From: Adiantum capillus-veneris
Lineage: Eukaryota > Streptophyta > Polypodiopsida > Polypodiales > Pteridaceae
Assembly: GCA_014529385.2 (NCBI GenBank)
Contig: CM043942.1
Span: 53,508,647 to 53,572,646 of the forward strand
Reading direction: 5' to 3'
Length of the DNA stretch: 64,000 nt
The notes beneath the pieces are model-generated. The model had not been told where the DNA came from. It worked only from the letters and a program-made list of their open reading frames with translations, and made no database searches. The stretch's first letter is position 1, and each line of letters starts with the position of its first letter. The position numbers and the translations under genes were made by a program. This document shows positions 1-11,212 of the stretch, piece after piece.

Positions 1-248
1 CCAAAATAATTCAAGGAGGGACCATATCATATGATTCCAATATCTTTCCATATCCATAACTCCTCCATATTTTTATTATTATTTTTACTCATTATTCTAA
101 CACCATGTGCTCATTGAGCTAAAGTCCATGAATAGTCCATACACTAGTCCCACCATGTATATATTTCTTATTTCACCAATAATCCTCCTCCATGCATGAG
201 TCAAGGGCAACTTGAATGCTTTGTATTATAATATGACAAAGGAGGGGC

Positions 249-530
249 TCACTTTTGGATGCATTGTACAAATTCAACAAAGGAGGGGGCCACTAAAAGA
301 CTTTTATAGGCATAAAAAATAGGCTTTTTGGTGAGAATTTTGGCACCTATCTCCACTCCGAATTTGGAGCTGTGGTCAAAAGAGAAAATGTAGCCCACGC
401 TCTGAATAATCACCTCAAATTTTTTCATGATTTTTGGAGCTACCAGCGGTGAGCTATGATTTTTTGAGTGGACCTCAGTCTGCCCACTTTTCTCACAAGT
501 AGCCCTTAGTCTTCTCTCACCCTTCCACAC
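249..530 (-). other. Small ORF inside the LTR, weakly matched in the copy at 62.9 kb
   Basis: This 93-codon reading frame has a counterpart at 62880-63077 in the inverted LTR copy. The two translations share a spaced pattern (MK-FEV, a central KF, later KS and PS) and stop at equivalent positions after C-I/L-Q. Overall similarity is low, and the likeness could simply reflect two related LTRs. I do not recognise a protein family. The frame lies in the U3 part of the LTR. I list it because the shared stop position is unexpected in non-coding DNA, not because I am confident it is a gene. Confidence 0.15.
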
Positions 531-1093
531 ACCTACTCACTCTTACACATCCCTCCCTCTCCTTCCCTCACTCAAACCTACAATTTCCATGGCTTCTCCC
601 ACCCTCTTCACCATTACCCTTCTCTCTCATCCCTATAGTTCTTTTATGAACCTCTACATACATACACCCTCTCCATGTCTCTCTCTATTGCTTCTATGTT
701 ACAATTTCATTTACCTCTCCTAAAAATATCTAAAATTCAGCATCTTAACCATGATAACTTCTGCAAATTGAGGATTTTTCATCAACAAATCCTCTTTCAT
801 CGTGGTGGTCAACCGTGGCGGCGGCGTAAAGAAGCGAAGAAGAAGAAGAAGAAGACCAGCGGTCATTTTTTCCACAATCTACACAAGGGTGAGTTCAAGC
901 TTCTTCAAAGCTTCACCATCTCAATGATTCTCTTTTAATTCATCCCTCTTACTCCAACCATCCACCCCATTCTACCCATTGTAAATATATCATTAACTTT
1001 CTAGTGATTACTAACACTAACCACTAACATACTAACACAAAATAGTATTGACCTAACCATAAAAGACACCTCACCTCAAGACATGTACAAAGT

Positions 1094-1095
<2 letters not shown>

Positions 1096-1143
<48 letters not shown>
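1096..1143. repeat. (CT)n microsatellite
   Basis: Uninterrupted CT dinucleotide tract of about 48 bases within the LTR, upstream of its TATA box. Confidence 0.95.
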
Positions 1144-1145
<2 letters not shown>

Positions 1146-1322
1146 TGATTAAAACTCTACTTTCACATTATTTACCATCAATAATGCTCTCTTTTGAGCC
1201 CACATCCATGACTCAAGCAGACAAAGAAGGCCCGCAATGTTTTGATATTCAAAAAAATCATAATCCTGATTTGTTAGCTTGTAAATTAGGATTTCTAATA
1301 ATCTTAATGAGGGGTCTCCAAC

Positions 1323-1333
1323 CTATAAATAGG
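1323..1333 (+). promoter_or_regulatory. TATA box of LTR copy P
   Basis: CTATAAATAGG, followed by a C/T-rich stretch (CCCCTCTTCTTCTTG), is a good plant TATA context. It marks the probable U3-R border of the + strand LTR. Position and orientation agree with the LTR end at 2170. Confidence 0.5.
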
Positions 1334-2170
1334 CCCCTCTTCTTCTTGTAAAACAACCTCCAATATCTCACATAGCACCCCAACACTCTATGCGTGAGGA
1401 GAGACTTAGGTGTAGCAACCACTTGTGAGCTTCACTCTTGGTGTGAGAGAAGCCTTCAAGCTACACATTGTAAGTGAGAGAGCATGAGTTCCACAAATCT
1501 CAAAACCACTATTGTATATTCTCCTTCATCATCAATAAATTGAGGTTTGGTGCATCAACGGCGTGATTCGACGTTCAAATCTTCGTCCTTCCATTTGTGC
1601 AATACGGTTTGGTGAATTCAAGGTGACTTGTGTATTTTGAGTTTTTATCGGTTGATCTTGATTTTAGAAAGTGTTTTAGTGTGTTTTTCATTGCCATTTT
1701 TTTGTCCATTGTAAGAGGGTATTGTGGTGAGAGGTCTCCCACACCCTAAGACAGTGTGTGTGTGTTTTGGCAATGATTAGCAATCACTAAGCATTGAGTG
1801 AGTTTTGTACAAGTTCTACGATAGCATCATAACGAACCATCTCCATTTGCAAGTCACAAATAAGGTATTATGCAAGATCCTTTCCTCTCTCTCTTCCCTT
1901 TGCTCTAGCTCTCTTAGGTCCATTTCATGTGTGTCTTGGTGTGAGGTTGCTTGTGTGTGTTGTGTGGTGCATCTTCTTGGTTGTGCCAAAATCTCTCTTG
2001 CGTCCTAGTTCTCATACCATAACTAGGTGGTGCCCCTATCTTGTTTGGGTTTGGCTGTGGGTTTGTTGTTGTGTTGTGCTTGTGGTTGCCCCAGCCCCAA
2101 TTGAGCAGCACGGGAGCCTTGAGGGGTGTTTAGAGGTCGCCTCTCTTGTTGCCCGCCCCGGACCGCCTCA

Positions 2171-2379
2171 GCGTACTAGGCTAGCACTATAAGTGTAGTC
2201 CAGCTGTAGAATCATTGGCAGAGATCCTCCGTGTTGGTCACCTAACGAGCCAGTGAGTAAATGCCGTAAGCGGGCAAGACCCGTAGTGGATGCCAGCTCA
2301 AGGTGTAGAGCTTGACATCTAAATAATTATTTGTATTTGGAGATCCATTCTTCAAGGGTATACTTGGTTGCAGGCACTG
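2171..2379. other. Unassigned spacer
   Basis: Between the LTR end and the gypsy remnant. I see no ORF, primer site or repeat that I can assign. Confidence 0.4.
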
Positions 2380-4570
2380 GGAGAATCTCTTTTATCAGAT
2401 CAGTTAAAGGGCTCTTATTTCTTGGTGAGTTTAGTGAGGGCCTACAATGAGTGCACAATTTTTGATAAATACTCTACACCATCGTGTGAGTCCGAGGAAT
2501 CCTCGACTTTTGAAATAGACTTGGGAATGGGCCACTGGACTACAACTTCCACCTTAGATGGGTGAGGAGAGAGACCTTCCTTAGAGATTATAAATCCTAG
2601 ATATGCAACCTTCTTTACAGAGAAAGAGCATTTGCTCTACTTAATGTAGAGTTGGGAATTTGTGAGAATTTCCAAGTAAGAATTTCCAAGACACGGCGAC
2701 ATTCATGATCTTCTCTAGTTTTTGAATACACAAGGTTGTCATCAAAGAAGACTAGAACAAAATCATCTAGCTATATCCTAAAGAGTCTAGTCATGAGACG
2801 GTTAAAGGTGGCAGGGGCATTAGTCAGGCCAAAGGGCATGACGATGAACTCATAATTCCCAAACCTTTTATTGAAATCGCTTTTAGGAATATCTCCTTTT
2901 CTAATCCCTACTTGGTTGTAGCCTAATCTGAGATTGATCTTGCTGAAATATCTAGCACCACCGAGCCAATCGAGTAGCGCATCTATGTGAGGTAAGGGAT
3001 ACTTGGGGGGTACTTGTTCTTGACAGTGCACTAATTCAAGCCTCAAAAATCTATGCAAATTCTAAATGCCCCATCTTTATTTCTTTGCAAGAGCATAGGA
3101 GCACCACAAGGATAGACATTGGGTTTGATGCAACCTTGCTCCAAAAGCTGAGTCAGCTGGTTCTTCAGCTCTATGGATTCATAAGGTTACATCTTGTAGG
3201 GGGCCCTTGTTATTGGCTTGGCACCAAGAATTAACTCAATCTCGTGCTCCAGTTCTCTAGGCGAGGGGATATTTGTCAACTCTTCAAGAAAAATATCTTG
3301 ATACTCATTTAATTAGCCATTCAGGTTCTAATTCTTTTGATTCAATTTCTGGTTTCTTGACTTTTATAACATAGATCTACGATCCTTTATTTAGTCCTTT
3401 CACTAATTGAATGGCTTTTACCACCTTCAAGGGAGCTTTCCTTGCTTTGCATGGCACCAAAACTTGTTCCCCTTTGAATTTGAAAAAGATATGCTTCCTT
3501 CACTACAATGTATGTTTGGATTATTTCTACTTAGCCCATCCATCTGAGGATTTCTTCAAATCAGCCAATCTTTAGGATTATAAATCTTTGTTGGGTTGAG
3601 TGGCCTTCTAGTTGGAAGGATACATCTATCGTCTGTTCATTTGTCAGGATGGTGGATCCAGTTGCTAGAGAAACCCGTAGATTACGGCCAGTGGGTTGGG
3701 AGGTGACTTTGCAATCTTTTTACAGTGTTAGGTGACAAAAATCAATGTGAGCTATTAGAGTCAATAAGAAAGAAAAGAGGTTTACCATTAGACTCTCCCT
3801 TAGTCTTGAGAATGGAGAATTGTCCATTTCAACCACTAGGATCCAAGGCAGCATAGATATGGGCTTGCTCTTCTACCTCATCCTTTATTGAAACAAAATT
3901 TATTGTTGATGTTCTAGGTGGGTTGTTAGTTGTCCACAAAAATGAGTCATAGGAGGGGATCTTGACGGTGTTGAATCTCTTCCTCTTGTTCCAAGGGTTT
4001 TGAATTTCCCCCCTTGTCTGGGTGGATTCTGAAGGTTAACATGGGGGACTCAAATTACTAGGGTCATCATCTTTAGGACATTGGGCCTTCTTATGAACAA
4101 AGTATAGGCAATTGAAGCACTAAATTTGCCTTCCATTTTGAGTGACTGGAAGGGCATTCATACGAAAAAAATGCAGTGGTGATTGGGGTTGGGCAATGGG
4201 CTTCGGTGTAAAGGGTACTCTGGTTGCTTGGTTGGGCTGACTAGGGTAGGAAGGAAATTCTCGCTTCCTATTGGTTGTAGTGCCTTTCTTGAAGAGGCTC
4301 TTATGCTTTGACTTGGTATTGCTTAGAGAGTCTGTAAGTGAAGCAGGTCAAAGGGACTCTACTTTGGGAGCCAAATCTTCTCCAAGTCCAAGGATAAAGC
4401 GACAAAGATTTTGTTTCTCTGTCATGAGAGGAGAATATTGGGATAGTTGGACAAACTCCTAAAAAATAAGCTTCAACAGTCCTATTTCCCAGCTTGCAAG
4501 AAAGAAACTCATTCATCCTTGTGGTGGAGTAGTTGAGGGGGAGATATCTCTCCTTGAGATTGAGAGACAA
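2380..4570 (-). pseudogene. Ty3/gypsy gag-protease-RT remnant
   Basis: Read on the minus strand, this is a decayed gypsy gag-pol. Near 4301-4570 lies a gag-like stretch (LNLKERYLPLNY). At about 4077-4121 a zinc knuckle reads CFNCLYFVHKKAQC, which keeps the CX2CX4HX4C spacing. The longest open part, 2771-3058, is the RT palm, with [15 protein letters not shown] and [19 protein letters not shown]. Further 3', near 2700-2770, VFFDDNLVYSKT corresponds to the RT catalytic block. Many stops and frameshifts separate these pieces, and integrase is missing. The LTR at about 4570 abuts its gag end, so the old RT-less element probably inserted here. Gypsy identity is firm; the lineage is not determined. 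Confidence 0.85.
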
Positions 4571-6842
4571 AAGTGCAAGACAGACCCAATGGCCTCTACA
4601 CTGAGACTATGCACAATGAGCTCGTCATGGGGAATACACAATACGGGGGCACCACCTATCTTGAGATGCATCTAGGACACAAAGACAAGACTATACATCA
4701 CACCACACACCATGTCACACAACTAAAACATGCTGAGAATTGTAGTATGAGGTGGCAGAGAAACAAGTGGAGATAGATAGTGAGAGTTGTGAGTGTAGGT
4801 GCATGGATTACTATTCACACAAGAGATGGCAAACCCGAACACCTCTACATGCAACCAAAACAAAAGAAAACAACTATATGACACACTGACAAGTCTTGTA
4901 TATCCAACACAATGAAGAGAGAGGGTGACATAAGAAAAGAGCAGATTATTTTGTAGGGAAAAAGAGATAATGAGTAGAGAAGGGATTTAGAGAAGAGAGG
5001 ACACCATGGGTGTCTTATTGATAGATGGGAGGCGATGTCAAGAAGTAGCATGAGGGTAACCTTCACTCTTGTTGATGTTGAATGCCGATTCCTCCACTTC
5101 AATTTGCACCAAGGCATGGCAATTGACGATGAATGAGGGGGTGGGATGTGCCCTATGATTTGCGTGTTTGATCTCTCTCCTTGTGTGTATGCATTGTGTG
5201 TTGCATAACCCTTTTGCATGGACTAGCACTTCTAGCTATGTTAGAAGTGTGGAGACATGGTGCCTACGCCTCAAAATGCTCATAACCTATAACACTTAGA
5301 GCTTGTGCTTTGAGAGAGAGTTGTCTCTTGGTGATGGAGTTGTTTTTTTGGTGATAGAGACCCCTCCTTATATAGGGAAAGAGGGTGGAATTTTATTCTT
5401 TTTTTATTGTGATGCGACCTACACCATGTGACTGTGGGTCGTCCATGTATGCTGAATGATGCTTGTGATAGAGGTCCATAGAGTGAAAATAGTAGCAGAG
5501 AGAGTGGGATAGAGGGATGGGAGTTTTTTAAAAGGTAGGCTAGTTGTAGCGAGCTTATTTGAGAGAGGGGAGAGGGGATTTTACAAGAAATTACCAAGGG
5601 TGGTTTGTTGCTGGAGAAGATAGATCCGCCACTTATAGTGATAGTGGCCCTAACTTGGCCAAGACCTCATTTAGTATGGATTTGTTTCTCTCACTCATGC
5701 CCTAGATTTCAAATCTAGGGTAGGAAAACATACAATGATCCTAATTTTTTAATACAAGAAGGGAGAGATTATAAGGGGTGTAGGTGGAGTTAAAGATGAT
5801 TACGAGGTTGATATTTGCCGTTTGAAGCTGATGAGAGATAGAAGTGACCCACATAATTTTATCTTTTGTGATTCGTTGCTTTGCTTGGCCAAGCCTTGCT
5901 TGTGTCATGTCAATTCTAGTTGTTGTAGTTGAGTACGCTTACGTTCGTCAGCCGTCATTTCATCGAAATTGCTGGTACGAGGCACATAAGTATGAGAGTG
6001 TGTGCATGTATGTGAATGATGTGGCTGAAAATTATCTTATTTGAAGGTTATGACTGATGGAGGGAAAAATGGGAGAGAAAGAGTGGGTAAGTGGGCTTGA
6101 GAGGAAGGGAGAGAGAGCTAACCATTGAGGGGGAGAAGCTGAGAGAGAGATGTGTATGTATGTGTGCATATATGTATGGATGTGTGCATGTTTATGTGTT
6201 GAAAAAACACAGAAATTTTCAGCTATGGAAATCTTGGGGAAGACATGAGAGTGAGAGTGAAGAGTGTGTGTGTGTGCATGTGGAGCTGGATGATCATGAC
6301 TCCTTCCACATGTGGACAGATAGGTTCCATCATTTTGATCATATCTTGAAAACTATTGCAAAAAATATAAAAAAATAGGGGCAAAAACTCTAGATTGGTG
6401 CCTACACCTTTGCTCTTGAAAACTTCTTAAAATTTAGAATGGAAAAAATAAAGAAAAATTGCACAAAACTATATGTCTGTCTATTCCTTTCCAAAAGTCT
6501 TCCAGCAGGTGGTCCCCTCTTGATTCAATGTGTTATCCTTGTGTCCACAAGTGAAGTATGATTGCATTTGATAATGTGTTGTTGACTTCAACTCCATAAT
6601 GCATAAGATTCTTCACCCTTTCACTATTGACTCTTATTCCTCACCTGTAGTGACGGTCGAGTAGAATCATCAATTGCCATAAAATTTTATTGTTATGGAG
6701 GGTTCATTCCTATCTCTCCTTATTTCCAAGATCCAAATGTGCAAAACCAAAGCTATGTACACCCATGAAGCCTTGAAGCCTCGCAGGGGGTCAAGTGCAT
6801 ACCAAGAGAGAGGTGGACCAAAATTTAAAATGCGGCCCTCAT
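4570..6842 (-). mobile_element. 3' LTR of the old RT-less gag element
   Basis: The right end, GCGGCCCTCA, is followed by TTAGCCCTCTGCTTTAAG, whose complement is a polypurine tract like that of the young copy at 9926. The left end is approximate: the text GGCCTCTACAC followed by GGGGGCACCACCTA resembles the first 120 bases of the young LTR. A TATA box on the minus strand lies at 5361-5377. At about 2.27 kb it is longer than the young LTR (1.58 kb) and strongly diverged, so this is an older insertion or a different subfamily. Its sequence is otherwise purine-biased with no credible genes. Confidence 0.65.
5361..5377 (-). promoter_or_regulatory. TATA box of the old LTR
   Basis: On the minus strand CCCTATATAAGGAGGGG. 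The same core, CCTATATAAAGAGG, is present in both LTRs of the young copy, which supports it as a conserved promoter element. Confidence 0.55.
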
Positions 6843-8347
6843 TAGCCCTCTGCTTTAAGCTAGATGTATTTATGCCTCCAGAACCATACTTTAGTTGATT
6901 GAGTAGTAGAGGAGTCAAGATCTGGCTGCCTTTTGAACTAGCCATCCCATGTGGCCATTACTGAGATCTCTAGGACATTCACTTGTTTCCAAGAAATGTA
7001 CTATGTCTTGAAAAGGATCTCTAGCTAGAGGCATCAATGATCAAGAACTCTAGCTGCCTTTGAGTAAATGGGAAGCCCATGGATTCCAAAATTTTGTCCC
7101 AGTATCCTCCAGGATCCCGCGTAGAGAATAGGACCATCATCTGTAATGTCCTAACAAAAGAACCTCCTATTTACTGCCAAAAAGGATAAGATTTGTAACC
7201 ACCATTAGTGAAAGGATAAATGAGTGTCTTGGCTCCTTCCAAAACAAAACTTAGGATAATAACCCCCAAGACTGTACCAAGAGTCCGTCCATGGCCTCCT
7301 TTTTTATGTGGCAAGCTCAAATTGCCTTCAAAGCCTAGCGTACCACTATAGGTGAAGCTGGAAAAAGAGTTACTATCCTTTTGGGTTCTATCAAAAGGGT
7401 CTCTTGCATTCTCTAATGTTTTTAATGGGCCACAAAATTGGTAGCTCAAAGACAAGCTTGATACATGTTGTACTAACATGCATAGCATATACAAAAGGTA
7501 AGTTGCAATCTGCATGTTGAAAAACACTTCATCTTGATTATATGCATGGAGGACCATACTCCCATCTTTCTCATGTTGGGATGCATTCCCTATGACCCTT
7601 ATGACCATCCTTTGTCCTAAGGGTTCTTTAAGGCTTCTCCTAAATGCATCCAACATAGCACAATCCACTATAATCTCTACATCTAGGTTGCCAAACCTAG
7701 ACCGCCAATAACTTTCCACTGCATCCATGTGCATAAGAATCTCCTTATGTTGGATTTCACAATCCCATTCCTTGGTAACAGTCATTCCAATTTGTCTTTG
7801 AATAGTTTCCTCCAGCAGGTGTAGTGCCAAAGACTTCACGTTTCCTTCTTGTAATTGTATATTTGGGGGATCCACCTTGTTGTGATTAGTGAGAATGAGA
7901 CCCATGATTTCAGGAGAGTTGTCACTATCATTCATTGTCATAGACTCCTACTTTGATGTTGTAGTGGTTTTGCTAGAGAGCTCATCCAGAGTAGTCTATA
8001 TGTCCATCTCTTGTTGCTTACCATCTTTCATGTTGTATGGAATCTCCTTGCCCTTTCTATCTTGCATCTTGAGAATTTCTGTGTCCAAATATTTCTTTGA
8101 TCTCATGGCCATGAGCCATGGTCTCCATGAGATAACTGGGTAGCCCTCCTCCTTTGGGACCTTTGAGCCCTGCATCGAAACATCATTCACAAGATCTAGG
8201 GTTTTGTAGACTCACCAAGTGTGAAATCTGAAATGCCATTTTTTTGTCGTTGCTTGGACGTCCTCTTTATTCACTCCCCCTTGGTCTTCACCTTTTCTTT
8301 CTTTTCTAAAGTTTCCTCATGCCTAGAGTTATTTACTCCCATGGTGT
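6843..8347 (-). pseudogene. Old RT-less element: 3' coding region with a conserved hydrophobic segment
   Basis: The main open stretch is 7171-7941 (256 codons). Near its C-terminus TLGTVLGVIILSFVLEGAK forms a hydrophobic helix, flanked by GGHG and TNGGYK. The young copy at 9926-11182 has the same arrangement (GGH, LLGIIIFSFVFAGAK, TGGYK). A second hydrophobic stretch (MQIATYLLYMLCMLVQHV) lies about 75 residues upstream. Beyond the stop at 7171 the homology continues in broken frames to the polypurine tract at 6843. The 5' continuation is at 15420-15552, because the young element has inserted between the two parts. I recognise no catalytic domain. An env-like or other membrane protein is an inference from the hydrophobic segments and the position before the 3' LTR. 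Confidence 0.6.
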
Positions 8348-8559
8348 TGACGGGAGCAAAGCGAACCCCGAACCTCGACGGCCTCTAAAACACCAGGGAC
8401 CGAATGGCGTGCCTCGAGCCTGTCATAGTAAAGCAAACAGGGGCACCACCTAGCTTCAGCGGCTAGGATGCAAACAACACACCACCATAACAAAGTTTTC
8501 ATCCAAGAGAGATGGATGGTTGGGAGTAATGATGAAGAGGAAAGGGAATGAGATCAAGT

Positions 8560-8562
<3 letters not shown>

Positions 8563-8602
<40 letters not shown>
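8563..8602. repeat. (GA)n microsatellite in LTR
   Basis: GA tract of about 40 bases. The same position in the other LTR (14030-14075) also holds a GA tract but of different length, and the LTR at 61183 has one of 89 bases at the equivalent place. Confidence 0.9.
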
Positions 8603-8605
<3 letters not shown>

Positions 8606-9081
8606 GGGAGGGGGTATAGCGGCTTAGTACTTAGGCACCACAAAAGGATGGCGAATCTGCACACCCTTCACACATACACAAGCTCATTCCAAACACAAGA
8701 CTAGGTGGAGATTCCGCACACCTCACATGGGCAAAACATTGCAAGAAAACATACTCACAAAACCTCAAGCTTTATTTAGAGAATAAGGCGATGAAATGGG
8801 GAGCATAGGGTAGGGGAATGAGAAGGGAGAGAGTGGTAGAGCACATGGCGGATAGGTGGGAGTTGATGGCGAAGACTCGCACGAGGGTTATGACCATCAT
8901 CTTTCATTTAGTTGCCCTTCATCTTCCATAGCCAAGGGTGTAGAGGTCATGCTCAAGACAAGCATGGTGATTGGGGTGATGGTGATGGTGTGGGTGTGTG
9001 TGTGTGCACTAGGCACACACAATGCATAGTGTGATCTTTGGTGATGTTGTGTGTGTGTGTGTGTGTGTGATGGTGACCCCT

Positions 9082-9096
9082 CTTTATATAGGGGAG
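9082..9096 (-). promoter_or_regulatory. TATA box, 3' LTR
   Basis: On the minus strand CCCCTATATAAAGAG. An identical core occurs at 14575-14588 in the other LTR, and a variant at 5361 in the old relative. Confidence 0.6.
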
Positions 9097-9925
9097 GAGG
9101 GGGGAGAAATTCTAGAATTTAGAAATGAAGAAATCATTATCTACATAGGCCATGTGACTGTGGGCCCCACTTGTCTGGTTGTGTGTATATGTGCCAGAAC
9201 AGCAGTCTCATGAGAGAGAGACTAAGAGAGAGAGATGGGTTGATGAAAAAAAAGTGAGAGGTGACATGGAGAATAAAGTAATTACAAGAGGGGAGAGAGG
9301 GGAGTGTGTTTAGAGGTGAATCTGTGTGCAGATGTGTGTGAACACAAGAAAAATCAGGTAACCACCGGGTGGGGATGGGTCTGTGGGCACCTTTTTCAAT
9401 GAAATTGAGTGTGTGTGAGTGTGGGGGAGGTTATTTATCTACAAGACAAGAGACATGGCACCCTTTAGAGAGAGAGGGGGGTATTTGGGTCATGGGATAT
9501 GATAGGAGAGAGAAAGAGGGGGTGGGGTATACTATTTTGGAAGATAGGGTAAGTTGCATGTGAGTTAGGGTGCATTATTGGTGAGTTATAATGCATTATT
9601 GGTGAGAGGTGGGGTAGCTTGAGGGAAGAGAGAAAGGAGAAAGGACAAGGGGAAGAGAGAGGGGGTTGATCTTTTGAGTGGAGGAGAGGAAAAGGGACAC
9701 ACGACGGGACATCAGTGAAGAAAAAGGAGGCAAGGTGGGGATGGGCTGCCCCGCAGGCATGAGGTGGCCTATTTTACCTTTCTCATATATTTACATAATC
9801 ATACTTTATTTTTTTTTCTTACTTTTCCAATGCCTTTTATCACTCCCTCCCTAAGAGGAGGTTTCCATGGGGTGGGGACGAGAGAAGAGGGGTATGGGAG
9901 CTTGGCTTGTGAAAAGCCCCCATCA

Positions 9926-9945
9926 TTAGCCCTCCCCTTTTGGCT
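9926..9945 (-). promoter_or_regulatory. Polypurine tract
   Basis: On the minus strand AGCCAAAAGGGGAGGGCTAA lies directly before the 3' LTR start TGATGGGGGC. Related tracts precede the LTRs ending at 6842 and 63823, which ties the three copies together. Confidence 0.75.
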
Positions 9946-11182
9946 AGAGGCATTCATGTCTCTAGCTCTGTTTCTTCTTCCGCTTAGCTGTAGGATCCGA
10001 TATCGAGTTGCCTTCTGAACTAGCCATTCCATTTGGCCATTGGTGAGATTTCTGGGATCGTCATGAATCTGTAATAGGTCCGAGTGATAACTTGTTCCTT
10101 GGAATAGTGTCGGTTGATTAAAGGGGAAGCCCATGGCTTCCAGAACATTGTGCCAATGTCCTCCTGGATCCCAAGTGAAAAATAGGATCATTGTTTGCAG
10201 TGTCCGAACAATAAAATTTGCATGCCAAATTGGATCAAATTTGTAACCACCAGTAGCGAGAGGGGAAATGAGCATCTTGGCTCCTGCAAAGACAAAACTG
10301 AAAATTATGATTCCCAAGAGTGTACCAAGAATCCACCATATATGGCCGCCTTGTTGGTGTGGTGAGCTCAAGTTGTCTTTTGAATCCTACTTACTGCCAT
10401 GACTAGAAAAAACTGCGAGCATATCATGCTTCTTTTGGGTGTGCTCAAACATGTCAGCTTCCTTTACTGATGCTAATAGCAAGCCACCTACCTTGCGGCT
10501 TAAATTCAAGCGTAATCCACTTACCTTTCTCCAAAGAGAGGATGCACTATTTGTAACAAAATTGTACCAAATTGCGAATGAGGTCTTCATTCTTGCATTC
10601 TATTAGGCTTTTGTCTATCGATGGCTCCTTTGTTCTTATCTCCATGCTGATCTTCTCTCTATATGTTAGAGCAGCTAGCCATAGCCATAGGTCTGATGCA
10701 TCCCATGCAAACACAATGCTGTGTTGTGGAGGAGTTTGGAACATCCTTAAAAAGTTGGCAGCATATTGATCATCAAACTTACTCTGAACACCCTCACATA
10801 AACTGGAGGCATTACCCATCTCCAAGTTTATAACACCCTTCAGTAGACTAGAGGCATTACCCATCTCTAAGTCTATAACACTACACAATAAAGTCTTGCT
10901 CGGCTGCCAAGCCTCTGGAGAAATATCCAACTCCAAACCTTCAGTCATACTTACCTCTTCGTTATGGTCCTCAAGTGAAACTACCTTGATGCAAGATTCC
11001 TTTAGCTTGCTACACTGTCCTGGGTCCATGCTGGTGCACAGGCTTCCGTTTTCAAAGCCCTCCCCTTTGATTGATATGTTGTCCACCTTCTGCAAAGCCT
11101 TGCTAGCAGGCTGGTTTTCCTCTTCTCTTGTATCTTTCATGCCCTTTGCATTCCTCTTACTCTGACGAGGCCTAATCAACAC
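9926..11182 (-). pseudogene. Membrane-type ORF downstream of gag (young copy)
   Basis: Open in three stretches on the minus strand: 11182-10547, 10590-10387 and 10371 onward. There is one frameshift near 10550-10590 and one stop at about 10387. The N-terminal part is acidic, with a repeated motif (two copies of LEMGNASSL). Near residue 165, FAWDASDLWLWLAALTYRE is aromatic-rich. Near the C-terminus ILGTLLGIIIFSFVFAG is a clear hydrophobic helix, followed by TGGYKFDPIW. The frame is the same as gag, separated from it by the stop at 11213 and about 30 bases, so the two may once have been one polyprotein. The old copy at 6843-8347 keeps the hydrophobic segment. I find no enzyme motif. Env-like is a hypothesis; a gag extension that targets membranes is equally possible. 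Confidence 0.6.
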
Positions 11183-11212
11183 TTTACACCTTCTTACGCT
11201 TACTGCCCAATG

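Larger units (their letters stand above)
1..2170 (+). mobile_element. LTR of the RT-less gag family (copy P), truncated by the window start
   Basis: This reads as the downstream part of a long LTR in + orientation. Its last bases, GGACCGCCTCA, are the reverse complement of the start of the LTR at 61183, and the block from about 2040 to 2170 (CCCAATTGAGCAGC, then GCCCGCCCCGGACCGCCTCA) matches 61183-61330 inverted. About 1-560 resembles 62640-63180 inverted. A TATA box (CTATAAATAGG) sits at 1323 and an AATAAA-like signal near 1530, as expected for U3-R-U5. The sequence after 2170 is not a recognisable primer site, so this is probably a 3' LTR whose element lies left of the window. No target duplication can be checked. 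Confidence 0.6.
8348..9925 (-). repeat. 3' LTR of the young RT-less element
   Basis: Starts TGACGGGAGC and ends CCCCCATCA on the + strand, matching 13823-15419. It contains GA and GT microsatellites (8563-8602 and near 9045-9068) and a minus-strand TATA box at 9082-9096. The stop of the last internal reading frame falls inside it, at 9799. Confidence 0.9.

Noticed and set aside
4845-5597. Several minus-strand ORFs in the old LTR
   Set aside because: Low-complexity Ser/Leu-rich frames in purine-biased LTR sequence, without conservation in the young LTR.
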